DNA of 64,000 nt. It comes from Saccharicrinis sp963677345 (GTDB lineage: Bacteria; Bacteroidota; Bacteroidia; Bacteroidales; Marinilabiliaceae). Each line of letters begins with the position of its first letter. Position 1 is the first letter of the stretch. The stretch spans positions 186,001-250,000 of the forward strand of contig CAXXLC010000016.1 of the NCBI GenBank assembly GCA_963677345.2. Reading direction: 5' to 3'. Positions 56,555 to 64,000 of the stretch are shown in pieces. The notes beneath the pieces were generated by a model. The model was not told the origin of the DNA. It saw only the letters and a list, made by a program, of their open reading frames with translations, and searched no databases. Position numbers and translations under genes: made by a program.

Positions 56555-58261
56555 ATGAAATACACTTTAATTTTACGATTTATACTCCTAATAATTACGA
56601 TTAATAGTTCAGGACAAGCTCTAAGAAATAACGACTTTATCTTTCCTTTAAATATAGAAACAAAAATCAGTGGTTCGTTTGCAGAACTCAGATCTAATCA
56701 CTTCCATTCAGGTATTGATTTAAGTACAAACGGAAAAACAGGCATACCAGTTCACTCTATGGCAAATGGAGTTATTTCACGAATTAAAATTTCACCGGTT
56801 GGGTACGGAAATGCCATCTATATAAAGCATAACAATGGCTACACCTCTGTTTATGGACATTTAACTTCTTATGCTCAAAAAATTGATTCATTAATCACAA
56901 AGGAGCAATATAAAATAAAAAGCTTTTCGATAGATTACTTCCCTACTGAACCCATTTACGTTAGCCAAGGAGAGGTAATTGGCTTTTCTGGCAATTCAGG
57001 AAGCAGTGGCGGACCTCATTTACATTATGAAATTAGAGACAGCAAAACCGAAAAACCATTAAATCCCTTCTTCTTTCAAACTAAAATCAAAGATGATGTC
57101 CGTCCTAAATTACTAACTCTAAGAGTCTACCCTCTTGATTCCAATAGTACTATAAGCGGTAATAATTCACCAAAAAACTACCCAATTGTATTTTATGACG
57201 GAAGATTTCATTTAAAAGGGAATCCTAAAATTATTGCATCAGGAAAAATTGGTATAGGCATAGAAATGCTGGATTATTTTTCTGGCTCATGGAAAAAATG
57301 CGGTGTTTATAGTCTAACCATGAAAGTTAATGATACAACAAAGTATTCGTGGAACTTAGATCGTTTTTCATTTTATGAATCAAGATATATTAACAGTCAT
57401 ATTGACTATGCATATAAAACTTTACATGGAAAAAGATTTCAGAGGTGTTATAAACTACCAAACAACCAGCTAAGCATCTATAAAGATGTAGTTGACAATG
57501 GAATTATCAATATGGACAGCACTAAAAACATACATATTTTAGCTTATGACGCCGCAAACAATATTTCTGAATTAAATTTTAAATTACATAAAGGATTATC
57601 GCCCAATATAACTTTGGCTCCGGAAGAAAAAAGTACAAATATATTAAGATACGACACTGACAATACTCTTAAAGAAAAGTCAATCACCTGTTCTATTCCC
57701 AAAGGCACTTTCTATGAAAATACCGATTTCACAATAAATGAAAGCATCCATAATAACGAGCATATATTCCATATTGGTAATAAAACCATACCTCTGCAAA
57801 AAAACATTACAATTAAAATAACAGTCCCGGACTCATTAACTAAATTCGACAAAAATCTATGTTTAGCACAAACAAACAACAACAATCACCTTTCATATTC
57901 GGGCGGGAATACAGAAAATAATGAAATAACTTTAAAAACACGTAGCTGTGGTAATTTCACCTTTTATATTGACAGTATAAAACCATCAGTTAAATCAATA
58001 AACTATTACAACAACAAGACATACTCCAGATCTGAAAATCTGATATTTAAAATATCAGATGACTTTTCCGGAATAAAATCTTTCAACGGGTATTTTAACA
58101 ATCAATGGATTTTATTTGAATACGATGCCAAAACAAATACATTATATTGCCCTTTACACAAAACTCCAGCAAACAGCAAAGGCAAAATCAGTTTAAAAAT
58201 TGAAATAGAAGACAATTGTAATAACAAAACAGTATATACCGGTATATTTAATATGCATTAA
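56555..58261 (+). CDS. M23 family (LytM-type) metallopeptidase
   Basis: This 568-residue exported protein has a signal peptide (residues 1-22). The LytM domain at about 40-180 carries the zinc ligands H51 and D55 (NHFHSGIDLS) and the HLH motif in SSGGPHLHYEIRD. The GYGNAIYIKHNNGYTSVYGHL strand is typical of active LytM enzymes, so it probably cuts peptidoglycan crosslinks. The remaining 380 residues are beta-rich with Ig-like segments and have no family name I recognise. The zapA operon is divergent to it. It ends 215 bp before the arginine decarboxylase gene. Confidence 0.9.
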   Translation: MKYTLILRFILLIITINSSGQALRNNDFIFPLNIETKISGSFAELRSNHFHSGIDLSTNGKTGIPVHSMANGVISRIKISPVGYGNAIYIKHNNGYTSVYGHLTSYAQKIDSLITKEQYKIKSFSIDYFPTEPIYVSQGEVIGFSGNSGSSGGPHLHYEIRDSKTEKPLNPFFFQTKIKDDVRPKLLTLRVYPLDSNSTISGNNSPKNYPIVFYDGRFHLKGNPKIIASGKIGIGIEMLDYFSGSWKKCGVYSLTMKVNDTTKYSWNLDRFSFYESRYINSHIDYAYKTLHGKRFQRCYKLPNNQLSIYKDVVDNGIINMDSTKNIHILAYDAANNISELNFKLHKGLSPNITLAPEEKSTNILRYDTDNTLKEKSITCSIPKGTFYENTDFTINESIHNNEHIFHIGNKTIPLQKNITIKITVPDSLTKFDKNLCLAQTNNNNHLSYSGGNTENNEITLKTRSCGNFTFYIDSIKPSVKSINYYNNKTYSRSENLIFKISDDFSGIKSFNGYFNNQWILFEYDAKTNTLYCPLHKTPANSKGKISLKIEIEDNCNNKTVYTGIFNMH

Positions 58262-58476
58262 GCAAAATAATATCGATCCAGAGCCTCACTATTTGACTAT
58301 GGTTAAAATTTATATTATTTTTTGATTGCATTAATTATATAATTCAATAAAAAATATTTCTTTTGCAAGGCTATATCAATGCAAAGCATTGCTGGTAAAG
58401 AATAATAACAATTGCATTTATTCTTTTAATAATTAACTGATTTATAAACACCTGTCTGGTTCTATTTTTTATGTAA

Positions 58477-59889
58477 ATGAAAAACACCTATTTCGATCTA
58501 ATTGAACAGAGTTATTATTTTCCTCAAGAAGGATTTGATCTTAGAGATGGATATTTAACATTCCATGGGGTTTCTTTAAAATACCTTATCGAAAAACACG
58601 GAACGCCCTTTAGATTTATTTACTTACCGAAAATTGGTGATCAAATAAAAAAAACCAGAAACCTTTTTAATCGTGCCATCAACAACAATGCATACACTGG
58701 TAAATACCATTTTTGTTACTGTACAAAATGCAATCACTTCTACCATGTAATTCAGGAAGCTCTTAAACACAATGTCAATCTTGAAACCTCATCATCATTC
58801 GACATTGATTTAATTCTTAATCTTTACAAAAAGAAACTGATTGATAAATCAAGGATCATCATCCATAATGGATATAAAACGGATGGCTACCTTGAAAAAA
58901 TTGTTCGTTTACAGGAAATGGGATTTGAAAATTCGATTGTGGTATTAGATAGTGTGAATGAATTGAGACGTCTTCAAAAAGTCAATACCAAAGAGAAAAT
59001 CAAAGTTGGTATTCGTATGGCAATTACTGAGGAGCCTCAATCGGCATACCATACCTCACGACTTGGAATACCACCAAATGAAATTCTTAATTTTTTTAAG
59101 GAACACATTAAAGACAATGACAAAGTAGAACTTAAAATGCTTCACTTTTTTGTTGACTCGGGTATTAAAGATGCTATTTACTATTGGACAGAATTTCAAA
59201 AGGCTGTTAAGTTATACACAGAACTTAAAAAAGAAAGTGAAAACCTGGATTCATTAAATTTAGGAGGTGGATTCCCAATACGTAACCACCTGGGTTTTGA
59301 ATATAATTACGAGTACATGATTAATGAAATCATCACAAACATTAAAGATGCCTGTACTAAAGAAAACATTCCTGATCCAGATATATATACCGAATTTGGC
59401 AAATACACAGTAGGAGAAGCCGGTGCTATTATATTTGAAGTATTGGAACAAAAACAACAAAATGACACTGAAACATGGTATTTAATCAACAATAGTTTAA
59501 TGAATACTATTCCTGACGCATGGTCGATACATGAAAAATTTATTCTTTTACCTGTTAATAAATGGAATAATGAATACGGTCGCGTTAATATCGGAGGAAT
59601 TAGTTGTGACCATTCTGATTACTATAATTCTGAAGACTTAAACCAGGAAATATTATTACCTAAATACGATGCAGAAGAAGAAAAAAAAGAACCTTTATAC
59701 TTAGGATTCTTCCACACCGGAGCATATCAGGATTCAATCAGCGGTTATGGAGGAATCAAACACTGCCTGATTCCGGCTCCTAAACACGTAATAATCGACA
59801 GGGATGACAAAGGTAACATCGTTGATTATGTATACAGAGAAGAACAGTCTGTTGATGAAATGTTTCACATCTTAGGATACAACAAATAA
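58477..59889 (+). CDS. speA: Arginine decarboxylase, PLP fold-type III (short Bacteroidota form)
   Basis: This 470-residue enzyme has the alanine-racemase-like fold III barrel, with the PLP Lys in FCYCTKCNHFY at about residue 83, the glycine loop NLGGGFPIRNHLG and the C-terminal Cys in GISCDHSDYY. It is much shorter than the 630-residue E. coli SpeA, but matches the short form annotated as arginine decarboxylase across Bacteroidota. It makes agmatine for polyamine synthesis. A carboxynorspermidine-type activity is the main alternative. A strong terminator follows and no other polyamine genes are adjacent. Confidence 0.88.
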   Translation: MKNTYFDLIEQSYYFPQEGFDLRDGYLTFHGVSLKYLIEKHGTPFRFIYLPKIGDQIKKTRNLFNRAINNNAYTGKYHFCYCTKCNHFYHVIQEALKHNVNLETSSSFDIDLILNLYKKKLIDKSRIIIHNGYKTDGYLEKIVRLQEMGFENSIVVLDSVNELRRLQKVNTKEKIKVGIRMAITEEPQSAYHTSRLGIPPNEILNFFKEHIKDNDKVELKMLHFFVDSGIKDAIYYWTEFQKAVKLYTELKKESENLDSLNLGGGFPIRNHLGFEYNYEYMINEIITNIKDACTKENIPDPDIYTEFGKYTVGEAGAIIFEVLEQKQQNDTETWYLINNSLMNTIPDAWSIHEKFILLPVNKWNNEYGRVNIGGISCDHSDYYNSEDLNQEILLPKYDAEEEKKEPLYLGFFHTGAYQDSISGYGGIKHCLIPAPKHVIIDRDDKGNIVDYVYREEQSVDEMFHILGYNK

Positions 59890-59906
59890 TTACATATTTG
59901 TTAAAC

Positions 59907-59938
59907 AAAAAGGCTCAGATTGTACTGAGCCTTTTTTG
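59907..59938 (+). terminator. Terminator after the arginine decarboxylase gene
   Basis: AAGGCTCAG / CTGAGCCTT is a 9-bp stem with a 6-nt loop followed by TTTTTTGTTT, 20 bp past the stop. Confidence 0.88.
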
Positions 59939-60047
59939 TTTTATATCATTTATATCTATCAAAAGTTTTTTTTACTCTTTCTCCGGCATTTTTTTATTAT
60001 TAACAGATAACACAAGTACAAAAACTTAAATATTGTTGATAAAAAAT

Positions 60048-60055
60048 TATTTTTG
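60048..60055 (+). promoter_or_regulatory. Candidate -7 element of the C69 dipeptidase gene
   Basis: TATTTTTG fits TAnnTTTG and lies 34 bp upstream of the ATG at 60090. It overlaps the region of an alternative upstream TTG start and so argues against that start. Confidence 0.4.
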
Positions 60056-60089
60056 TGTTTTACATCTAAAAACAATCAACAAATATAAA

Positions 60090-61766
60090 ATGAATATGAG
60101 CAAATTGAAGTTAACACTTATTGTTTTTATTGCAATAAGCATTTTTGTACAAACCAACACCAGGGCCTGTACCAATTTTCTAATAACAAAAAATGCTTCG
60201 GCCGATGGTTCTACGATGATTTCTTACGCGGCTGACTCCCATGATTTATTTGGAGAGCTATATTATTGGAAAGGGCAAGAATGGCCTGAGGGTGCTATGT
60301 TAGACATTCATGAATGGGATACAGGTAAATATTTAGGACAAATAAAACAAGCTGCAAAGACATATACCGTAATTGGTAATATGAATGAATACCAAGTTGC
60401 TATAGGAGAAACTACTTTTGGAGGAAGATACGAATTAGTTGATACTACAGGCATTATAGATTATGGCAGTTTAATATATATTGCTTTACAAAGATCAAGA
60501 ACAGCTCGCGAGGCAATTAAAATAATGACTAACCTGGTTGATGAATATGGATATTACAGTTCCGGCGAATCATTTTCCATTGCAGATCCTAATGAAGTAT
60601 GGATTATGGAAATGATTGGTAAAGGAGTTGGAAACAAAGGTGCTGTATGGGTAGCCAGAAAAATTCCGGATGGTATGGTTTCTGGTCATGCAAACCAAGC
60701 CAGGATAACAACTTTCCCACTAAAAGATGAAGAGAATTGTCTATTCTCTAAAGATGTGATCTCTTTTGCAAGAGAAAAAGGATACTTCGATGGAAAAAAC
60801 AAAGATTTTAGTTTTGCAGATGCATATGCTCCGCTGGATTACGGTGCACTTCGTTTTTGTGAAGCCAGGGTATGGTCTGGATTCAGATTGATGAATCCGG
60901 AAATGGAAAAATATGAAGAATATGTAAAAGGAGAATCATCAGAAAGATTACCTCTATGGATTAAACCATCCCAAAAAGTTAGCTACAGAGATCTTCAAAA
61001 TATTATGAGAGATCATTATGAAGACACATCAATGGACTTAACGAAAGACGTTGGTGCCGGACCATTTAAATCACCCTATAGATTCCGTCCTTTAACCTGG
61101 GAGGTTGAAGGTGAAGAATATTTTAACGAAAGAGCCATTGCTACTCAACAAACAGGCTTTTCGTTTATTGCTCAAATGCGCAACTGGCTGCCTAATGCTA
61201 TTGGCGGAGTATTTTGGTTTGGCGTTGATGATGCAGCCTCAACCGTTTACGTACCAATGTATTGTGGTATCAATCAAGTACCTCATGAATATGAGGTTGG
61301 TAATGGTAATTTATTGGAATTCTCATGGACTTCTGCTTTCTGGATTTTCAATTGGGTATCTAATCAGGCGTATGCAAGATATGAATTTATGATTGAAGAT
61401 ATCAAAAAACTTCAAAAACAACTTGAAGACAAGTTTGAAAACAATCAACAGGCTGTTGAATTAGCCGCTCGTAATTTATATGAAACAAATCCTCAATTAG
61501 CAAAAGATTACTTAACCGATTATAGTTTAAATCAAAGTTCAATAACTGTTAGCAGATGGAAACAACTAGGTGAATTTTTAATGATTAAATACCTTGATGG
61601 AAACCTGCACAAGGAAAAAGATGGTAAATTCCTGCACAATGCATACGGTAACCCTGCACATGCAGAATTCCCTGGTTATGACAAAAACTATTACAAAAAA
61701 GTAGCTAATGAAACCGGAGACAAATTAAAAATGAAGAAATTACCTGGTGAAGAAGCAACTCATTAG
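60090..61766 (+). CDS. C69 family dipeptidase (PepD-like Ntn hydrolase)
   Basis: This 558-residue exported peptidase begins with a signal peptide ending in NTRA. The next residue is the Cys of ACTNFLITKNASADGS, the N-terminal nucleophile of C69 dipeptidases exposed on cleavage. Family features continue with QVAIGETTFGGRYELVD and ALQRSRTAREAIKIM. The ATG at 60090 is chosen; an in-frame TTG at 60033 would put extra residues before the signal peptide and overlap the likely promoter. The last 24 codons are present again at 63788-63858, beyond an IS element. It is followed by a strong terminator. Confidence 0.93.
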   Translation: MNMSKLKLTLIVFIAISIFVQTNTRACTNFLITKNASADGSTMISYAADSHDLFGELYYWKGQEWPEGAMLDIHEWDTGKYLGQIKQAAKTYTVIGNMNEYQVAIGETTFGGRYELVDTTGIIDYGSLIYIALQRSRTAREAIKIMTNLVDEYGYYSSGESFSIADPNEVWIMEMIGKGVGNKGAVWVARKIPDGMVSGHANQARITTFPLKDEENCLFSKDVISFAREKGYFDGKNKDFSFADAYAPLDYGALRFCEARVWSGFRLMNPEMEKYEEYVKGESSERLPLWIKPSQKVSYRDLQNIMRDHYEDTSMDLTKDVGAGPFKSPYRFRPLTWEVEGEEYFNERAIATQQTGFSFIAQMRNWLPNAIGGVFWFGVDDAASTVYVPMYCGINQVPHEYEVGNGNLLEFSWTSAFWIFNWVSNQAYARYEFMIEDIKKLQKQLEDKFENNQQAVELAARNLYETNPQLAKDYLTDYSLNQSSITVSRWKQLGEFLMIKYLDGNLHKEKDGKFLHNAYGNPAHAEFPGYDKNYYKKVANETGDKLKMKKLPGEEATH

Positions 61767-61908
61767 AAGTTAAAATTTCTTAGATATAAAAAATGGTAGT
61801 CATTAAATGACTACCATTTTTTCTTGTAACTATTCAGTATAAAGAATAAAGTCGTAAGTACAAAGATAAAAGTACAGTTAAAATATTAATATCAATATAA
61901 TTTCTTTT
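61696..61908. repeat. Left copy of a direct duplication (dipeptidase 3' end and downstream DNA)
   Basis: From 61696 to at least 61908 the sequence matches 63788-64000 base for base as far as I can read, at an offset of 2092 bp. The copy holds the last codons of the C69 dipeptidase gene, its terminator and most of a 100-bp palindromic element. An IS1634-family element lies between the copies. The right copy runs off the window, so the true length is unknown. Confidence 0.9.
61790..61822 (+). terminator. Terminator of the C69 dipeptidase gene
   Basis: AATGGTAGTCATT / AATGACTACCATT is a nearly perfect 13-bp palindrome followed by TTTTTTCTT, 26 bp past the stop. It is repeated at 63882-63914 in the duplicated segment. 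Confidence 0.85.
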
Positions 61909-61927
61909 GTCTTACGACTGAATAGTT
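61828..61927. repeat. 100-bp palindromic element, MITE-like or structured RNA
   Basis: The ends AACTATTCAG and CTGAATAGTT are perfect 10-bp inverted repeats. Just inside, GTCGTAAG (61851-61858) and CTTACGAC (61911-61918) form another 8-bp pair. The middle is AT-rich with no frame. A part of it is repeated at 63920-64000 within the duplicated block. It could be a small non-autonomous element or a hairpin RNA. Confidence 0.5.
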
Positions 61928-61937
61928 AGTAAATCTC

Positions 61938-62133
61938 TTATATTTTAATATTACAATCAGGTAAAAGTTTTTGAATTTTCTCAACCTCACCAGAATTCAA
62001 TGGGTTTCCTTTAAGAATCAGAGTGTTTAATTCTTTTAAATCACCAAGTTCAACAGGTAATTCTGTCAACTGATTCTTACTTAAATCTAATCTTTTCAAG
62101 TTCACCAGCCTTTTAATATCAGTTGGAATTACT
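61938..62133 (-). pseudogene. Leucine-rich-repeat protein, 3' fragment cut by an IS element
   Basis: The frame reads IPTDIKRLVNLKRLDLSKNQ, then ELPVELGDLKELNTLILKGN, ending in KLLPDCNIKI. This is the tail of a leucine-rich-repeat protein of the common xxLxxLxLxxNxL type. Its upstream part is missing because the IS1634-family element begins at 62134. The only possible start codons lie inside the IS inverted repeat, so no functional protein is expected from this copy. A complete copy may follow to the right of the window, after the duplication. Confidence 0.75.
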
Positions 62134-63787
62134 CCTGACTTCGACACTTTTTTGAGTATAAAATCATAAATAGCACATAATCATTAAATTAGTTATTTTT
62201 AAAGGGTGATTTTGGGTGTCCCAGCTCAATTTTGGGTATATTTAATATGTGTTTGTCAGAAAAAAGAAAAACAAGAGCGGAGTCATCAGTGTTCAAATTA
62301 TTGATAAGAGCACAGGGAGATATAGGATGATAAAAACCATTGGGAGTAGTTCCATCCCAGAAGAGGTTGAACATCTTGCAAAGGAGGGTGAAATCTGGAT
62401 TAAAAATAAGATTGGTCTAAAAGAATTAGACTTTACATGTGAAAGGGATTTTACAGAAACCATACTGGATAATATCGAACAAATAACAGTAGCCGGCACC
62501 AGCCTTTTATTAGGAAGCATATTTGATGAGATTGGATTTAATGCTATTGACGACAAGCTTTTCAAACAACTTGTGATAGCCCGTTTGTGCTTTCCAGCCA
62601 GCAAACTCAGAACAACTGATTTTCTCTCCAAATATCATTTTCTGTCGGTGGAGCCCCAGCATATCTATCGGTATTTAGATAAACTTCATAGTAGCCAAAA
62701 AGAGTTGATACAAGACATCAGCTATGCACATTCGCTGAAAATCCTGAATAATGAAATCAATGTTGTTTTTTATGATGTTACCACACTTTACTTTGAAGTA
62801 GATAACGAAGATGAAATAAGAAAGACTGGTTTCTCAAAAGAAGGTAGGCATCAGAACCCTCAAATATTGCTCGGCCTTTTGGTTAGTGTTGATGGCTACC
62901 CGCTCGCATATGAAATTTTCGAAGGCAACAAATATGAAGGTCACACAATGCTTCCGGTTATCAATGGGTTTAAAGAACGCTACAGCATCGACAAACTTGT
63001 AGTAGTTGCTGACTCAGGTTTGTTAACTAATGACAATATCCAAGAACTTTCTTCCAAAGGATATGAGTTTATTCTAGGAGCAAGAATAAAAAACGAAACT
63101 ACCTCAATAAAAGCACAAATATTAAATTTTGACTACTCAGAAACAGAGGAACAACTAATAATAAAGAATAACGAGATTAGACTTCTGGTAACACATTCTG
63201 AAAAAAGAGCCAAAAAGGATAAATACAACAGAGAGAAAGGACTTGCTAAGCTTGAGAAAAAGATAAAATCAGGGAAATTGACCAAATCCAACATTAACAA
63301 TCGGGGATACAATAAATATTTAAAAATGGATGGTGAAATAAGCCTAAAAATAGATATGGAAAAGTTTGATTCCGATAGCAAATGGGATGGTTTAAAAGGA
63401 TATCTCACCAACACGAAAATGTCGAATAATGACATAAAGGAGAACTATGCCCACCTATGGAAAATAGAGAAAGCTTTTAGAATATCAAAACATGATCTTA
63501 GAATAAGGCCTGTTTATCACAGAATCCAAAGACGGATTGAAGCTCATATCTGTATATCATTCGTGGCATATAAAATTTACAAAGAGCTTGAAAGACAACT
63601 GAAACTTAAAGGGTCTAATCTGAGTCCGGAAAAAGCAATGAATATTGCCAAAACTATTTATGCCATACAGGTAAAAACACCAAACCAACAACATATTGTT
63701 TCTAAAACAATTTTAATTACTGAAGAACAAAAAATGTTAGCAACAATGTTTAACTTCTAATTTGGGTGTCCCAGTGTCGAACTCAGG
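62134..63787 (+). mobile_element. IS1634-family insertion sequence, 1654 bp
   Basis: The ends are imperfect inverted repeats: CCTGACTTCGACACT at 62134-62148 and its reverse complement, with one mismatch, at 63773-63787. One transposase frame fills the element. A 14-bp direct repeat TTTGGGTGTCCCAG also occurs near both ends inside it (62211-62224, 63761-63774). The flanks do not show a target-site duplication: the left flank is the LRR gene, the right is a second copy of the dipeptidase 3' end. It therefore marks a rearrangement junction. Confidence 0.85.
62249..63760 (+). CDS. IS1634-family transposase
   Basis: This 503-residue DDE transposase of the IS4 superfamily starts at GTG with FVRKKKNKSGVISVQIIDKS, the typical IS1634 N-terminus. 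Catalytic residues are read as Asp in NVVFYDVTTLYFE, Asp in LVVVADSGLLTND, and Glu in AHLWKIEKAFRISKHDLRIR near the C-terminus. The C-terminal segment IEAHICISFVAYKIYKELER is also characteristic. The frame is intact, so the element may be active. Confidence 0.93.
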   Translation: MFVRKKKNKSGVISVQIIDKSTGRYRMIKTIGSSSIPEEVEHLAKEGEIWIKNKIGLKELDFTCERDFTETILDNIEQITVAGTSLLLGSIFDEIGFNAIDDKLFKQLVIARLCFPASKLRTTDFLSKYHFLSVEPQHIYRYLDKLHSSQKELIQDISYAHSLKILNNEINVVFYDVTTLYFEVDNEDEIRKTGFSKEGRHQNPQILLGLLVSVDGYPLAYEIFEGNKYEGHTMLPVINGFKERYSIDKLVVVADSGLLTNDNIQELSSKGYEFILGARIKNETTSIKAQILNFDYSETEEQLIIKNNEIRLLVTHSEKRAKKDKYNREKGLAKLEKKIKSGKLTKSNINNRGYNKYLKMDGEISLKIDMEKFDSDSKWDGLKGYLTNTKMSNNDIKENYAHLWKIEKAFRISKHDLRIRPVYHRIQRRIEAHICISFVAYKIYKELERQLKLKGSNLSPEKAMNIAKTIYAIQVKTPNQQHIVSKTILITEEQKMLATMFNF

Positions 63788-64000
63788 AAAAAGTAGCTAA
63801 TGAAACCGGAGACAAATTAAAAATGAAGAAATTACCTGGTGAAGAAGCAACTCATTAGAAGTTAAAATTTCTTAGATATAAAAAATGGTAGTCATTAAAT
63901 GACTACCATTTTTTCTTGTAACTATTCAGTATAAAGAATAAAGTCGTAAGTACAAAGATAAAAGTACAGTTAAAATATTAATATCAATATAATTTCTTTT
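63788..64000. repeat. Right copy of the direct duplication, runs off the window
   Basis: This segment matches 61696-61908 and begins exactly where the IS inverted repeat ends. It contains the last 23 codons of the C69 dipeptidase gene (stop at 63856-63858), the terminator and the start of the 100-bp palindromic element. It has no dipeptidase start, so it encodes no functional enzyme. Confidence 0.9.

Noticed and set aside
60033..60089. TTG start for the C69 dipeptidase
   Set aside because: It would overlap the TATTTTTG promoter element and place 19 extra residues before a complete signal peptide.

Overview
The window reads as low-GC chromosomal DNA of a Bacteroidota bacterium, most likely a marine Marinilabiliales-type genome (inference). 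The grounds are TonB-dependent receptors with CarboxypepD_reg-like N-termini, a DUF3078 outer-membrane protein, Bacteroidota-type promoters (TTTG, about 19 bp, TAnnTTTG), the amidase/LptD/RidA cluster, the short-form arginine decarboxylase and NfnAB. Most of it is core metabolism and cell-envelope genes, broken up by mobile DNA.

Layout. 1-6082: an unrecognised protein cut by the left edge, beta-carbonic anhydrase, DUF3078 protein, MscS channel, GntR-type regulator, SPOR-tailed amidase. 6448-11541: LptD, RidA, SLC13 permease. 11667-13580 and 21631-23544: two copies of one 1914-bp group II intron, each sitting directly behind the T-run of a rho-independent terminator. Between them lie a lipoprotein/TonB-receptor pair, a TetR regulator with a candidate operator, and an IS110-family element with a structured, bridge-RNA-like leader. 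23602-28610: a galactose operon (galK, MFS transporter, galM, MFS transporter) in which the first transporter is frameshifted at a 9-bp homopolymer. 29089-37714: two single-domain response regulators, a YfiR-like protein, a GAF-domain gene broken by two frameshifts with a 153-bp MITE-like element at its stop codon, an M18 aminopeptidase and a GH3-serine hydrolase fusion. 37715-38727 is a degenerate, repeat-rich kilobase.

38728-43376: rpsF-rpsR-rplI with a textbook Bacteroidota promoter, then NfnA-NfnB and a dihydroorotate-dehydrogenase-like protein. 43692-50055: SUI1-like factor, a His-rich exported protein with a TonB receptor, PhnA, a flavin reductase and pyrBI. pyrBI is preceded by a long leader ORF running through a U-rich tract and an intrinsic terminator, which looks like translation-coupled UTP attenuation. 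50142-61766: EamA exporter, PatB-type lyase, DUF4625 lipoprotein, sugar-nucleotide epimerase, RNase Y/ZapA/ZapB-like cluster, M23 peptidase, arginine decarboxylase and C69 dipeptidase. The right edge holds an IS1634-family element at the junction of a direct duplication of the dipeptidase 3' end.

The most notable signals are the pyrBI leader/attenuator, the twin terminator-targeting introns, the IS110 guide-RNA-like leader and the IS-junction duplication. Coordinates, motifs and repeats were read by eye; family names come from recognition of protein sequence, not from a database search.
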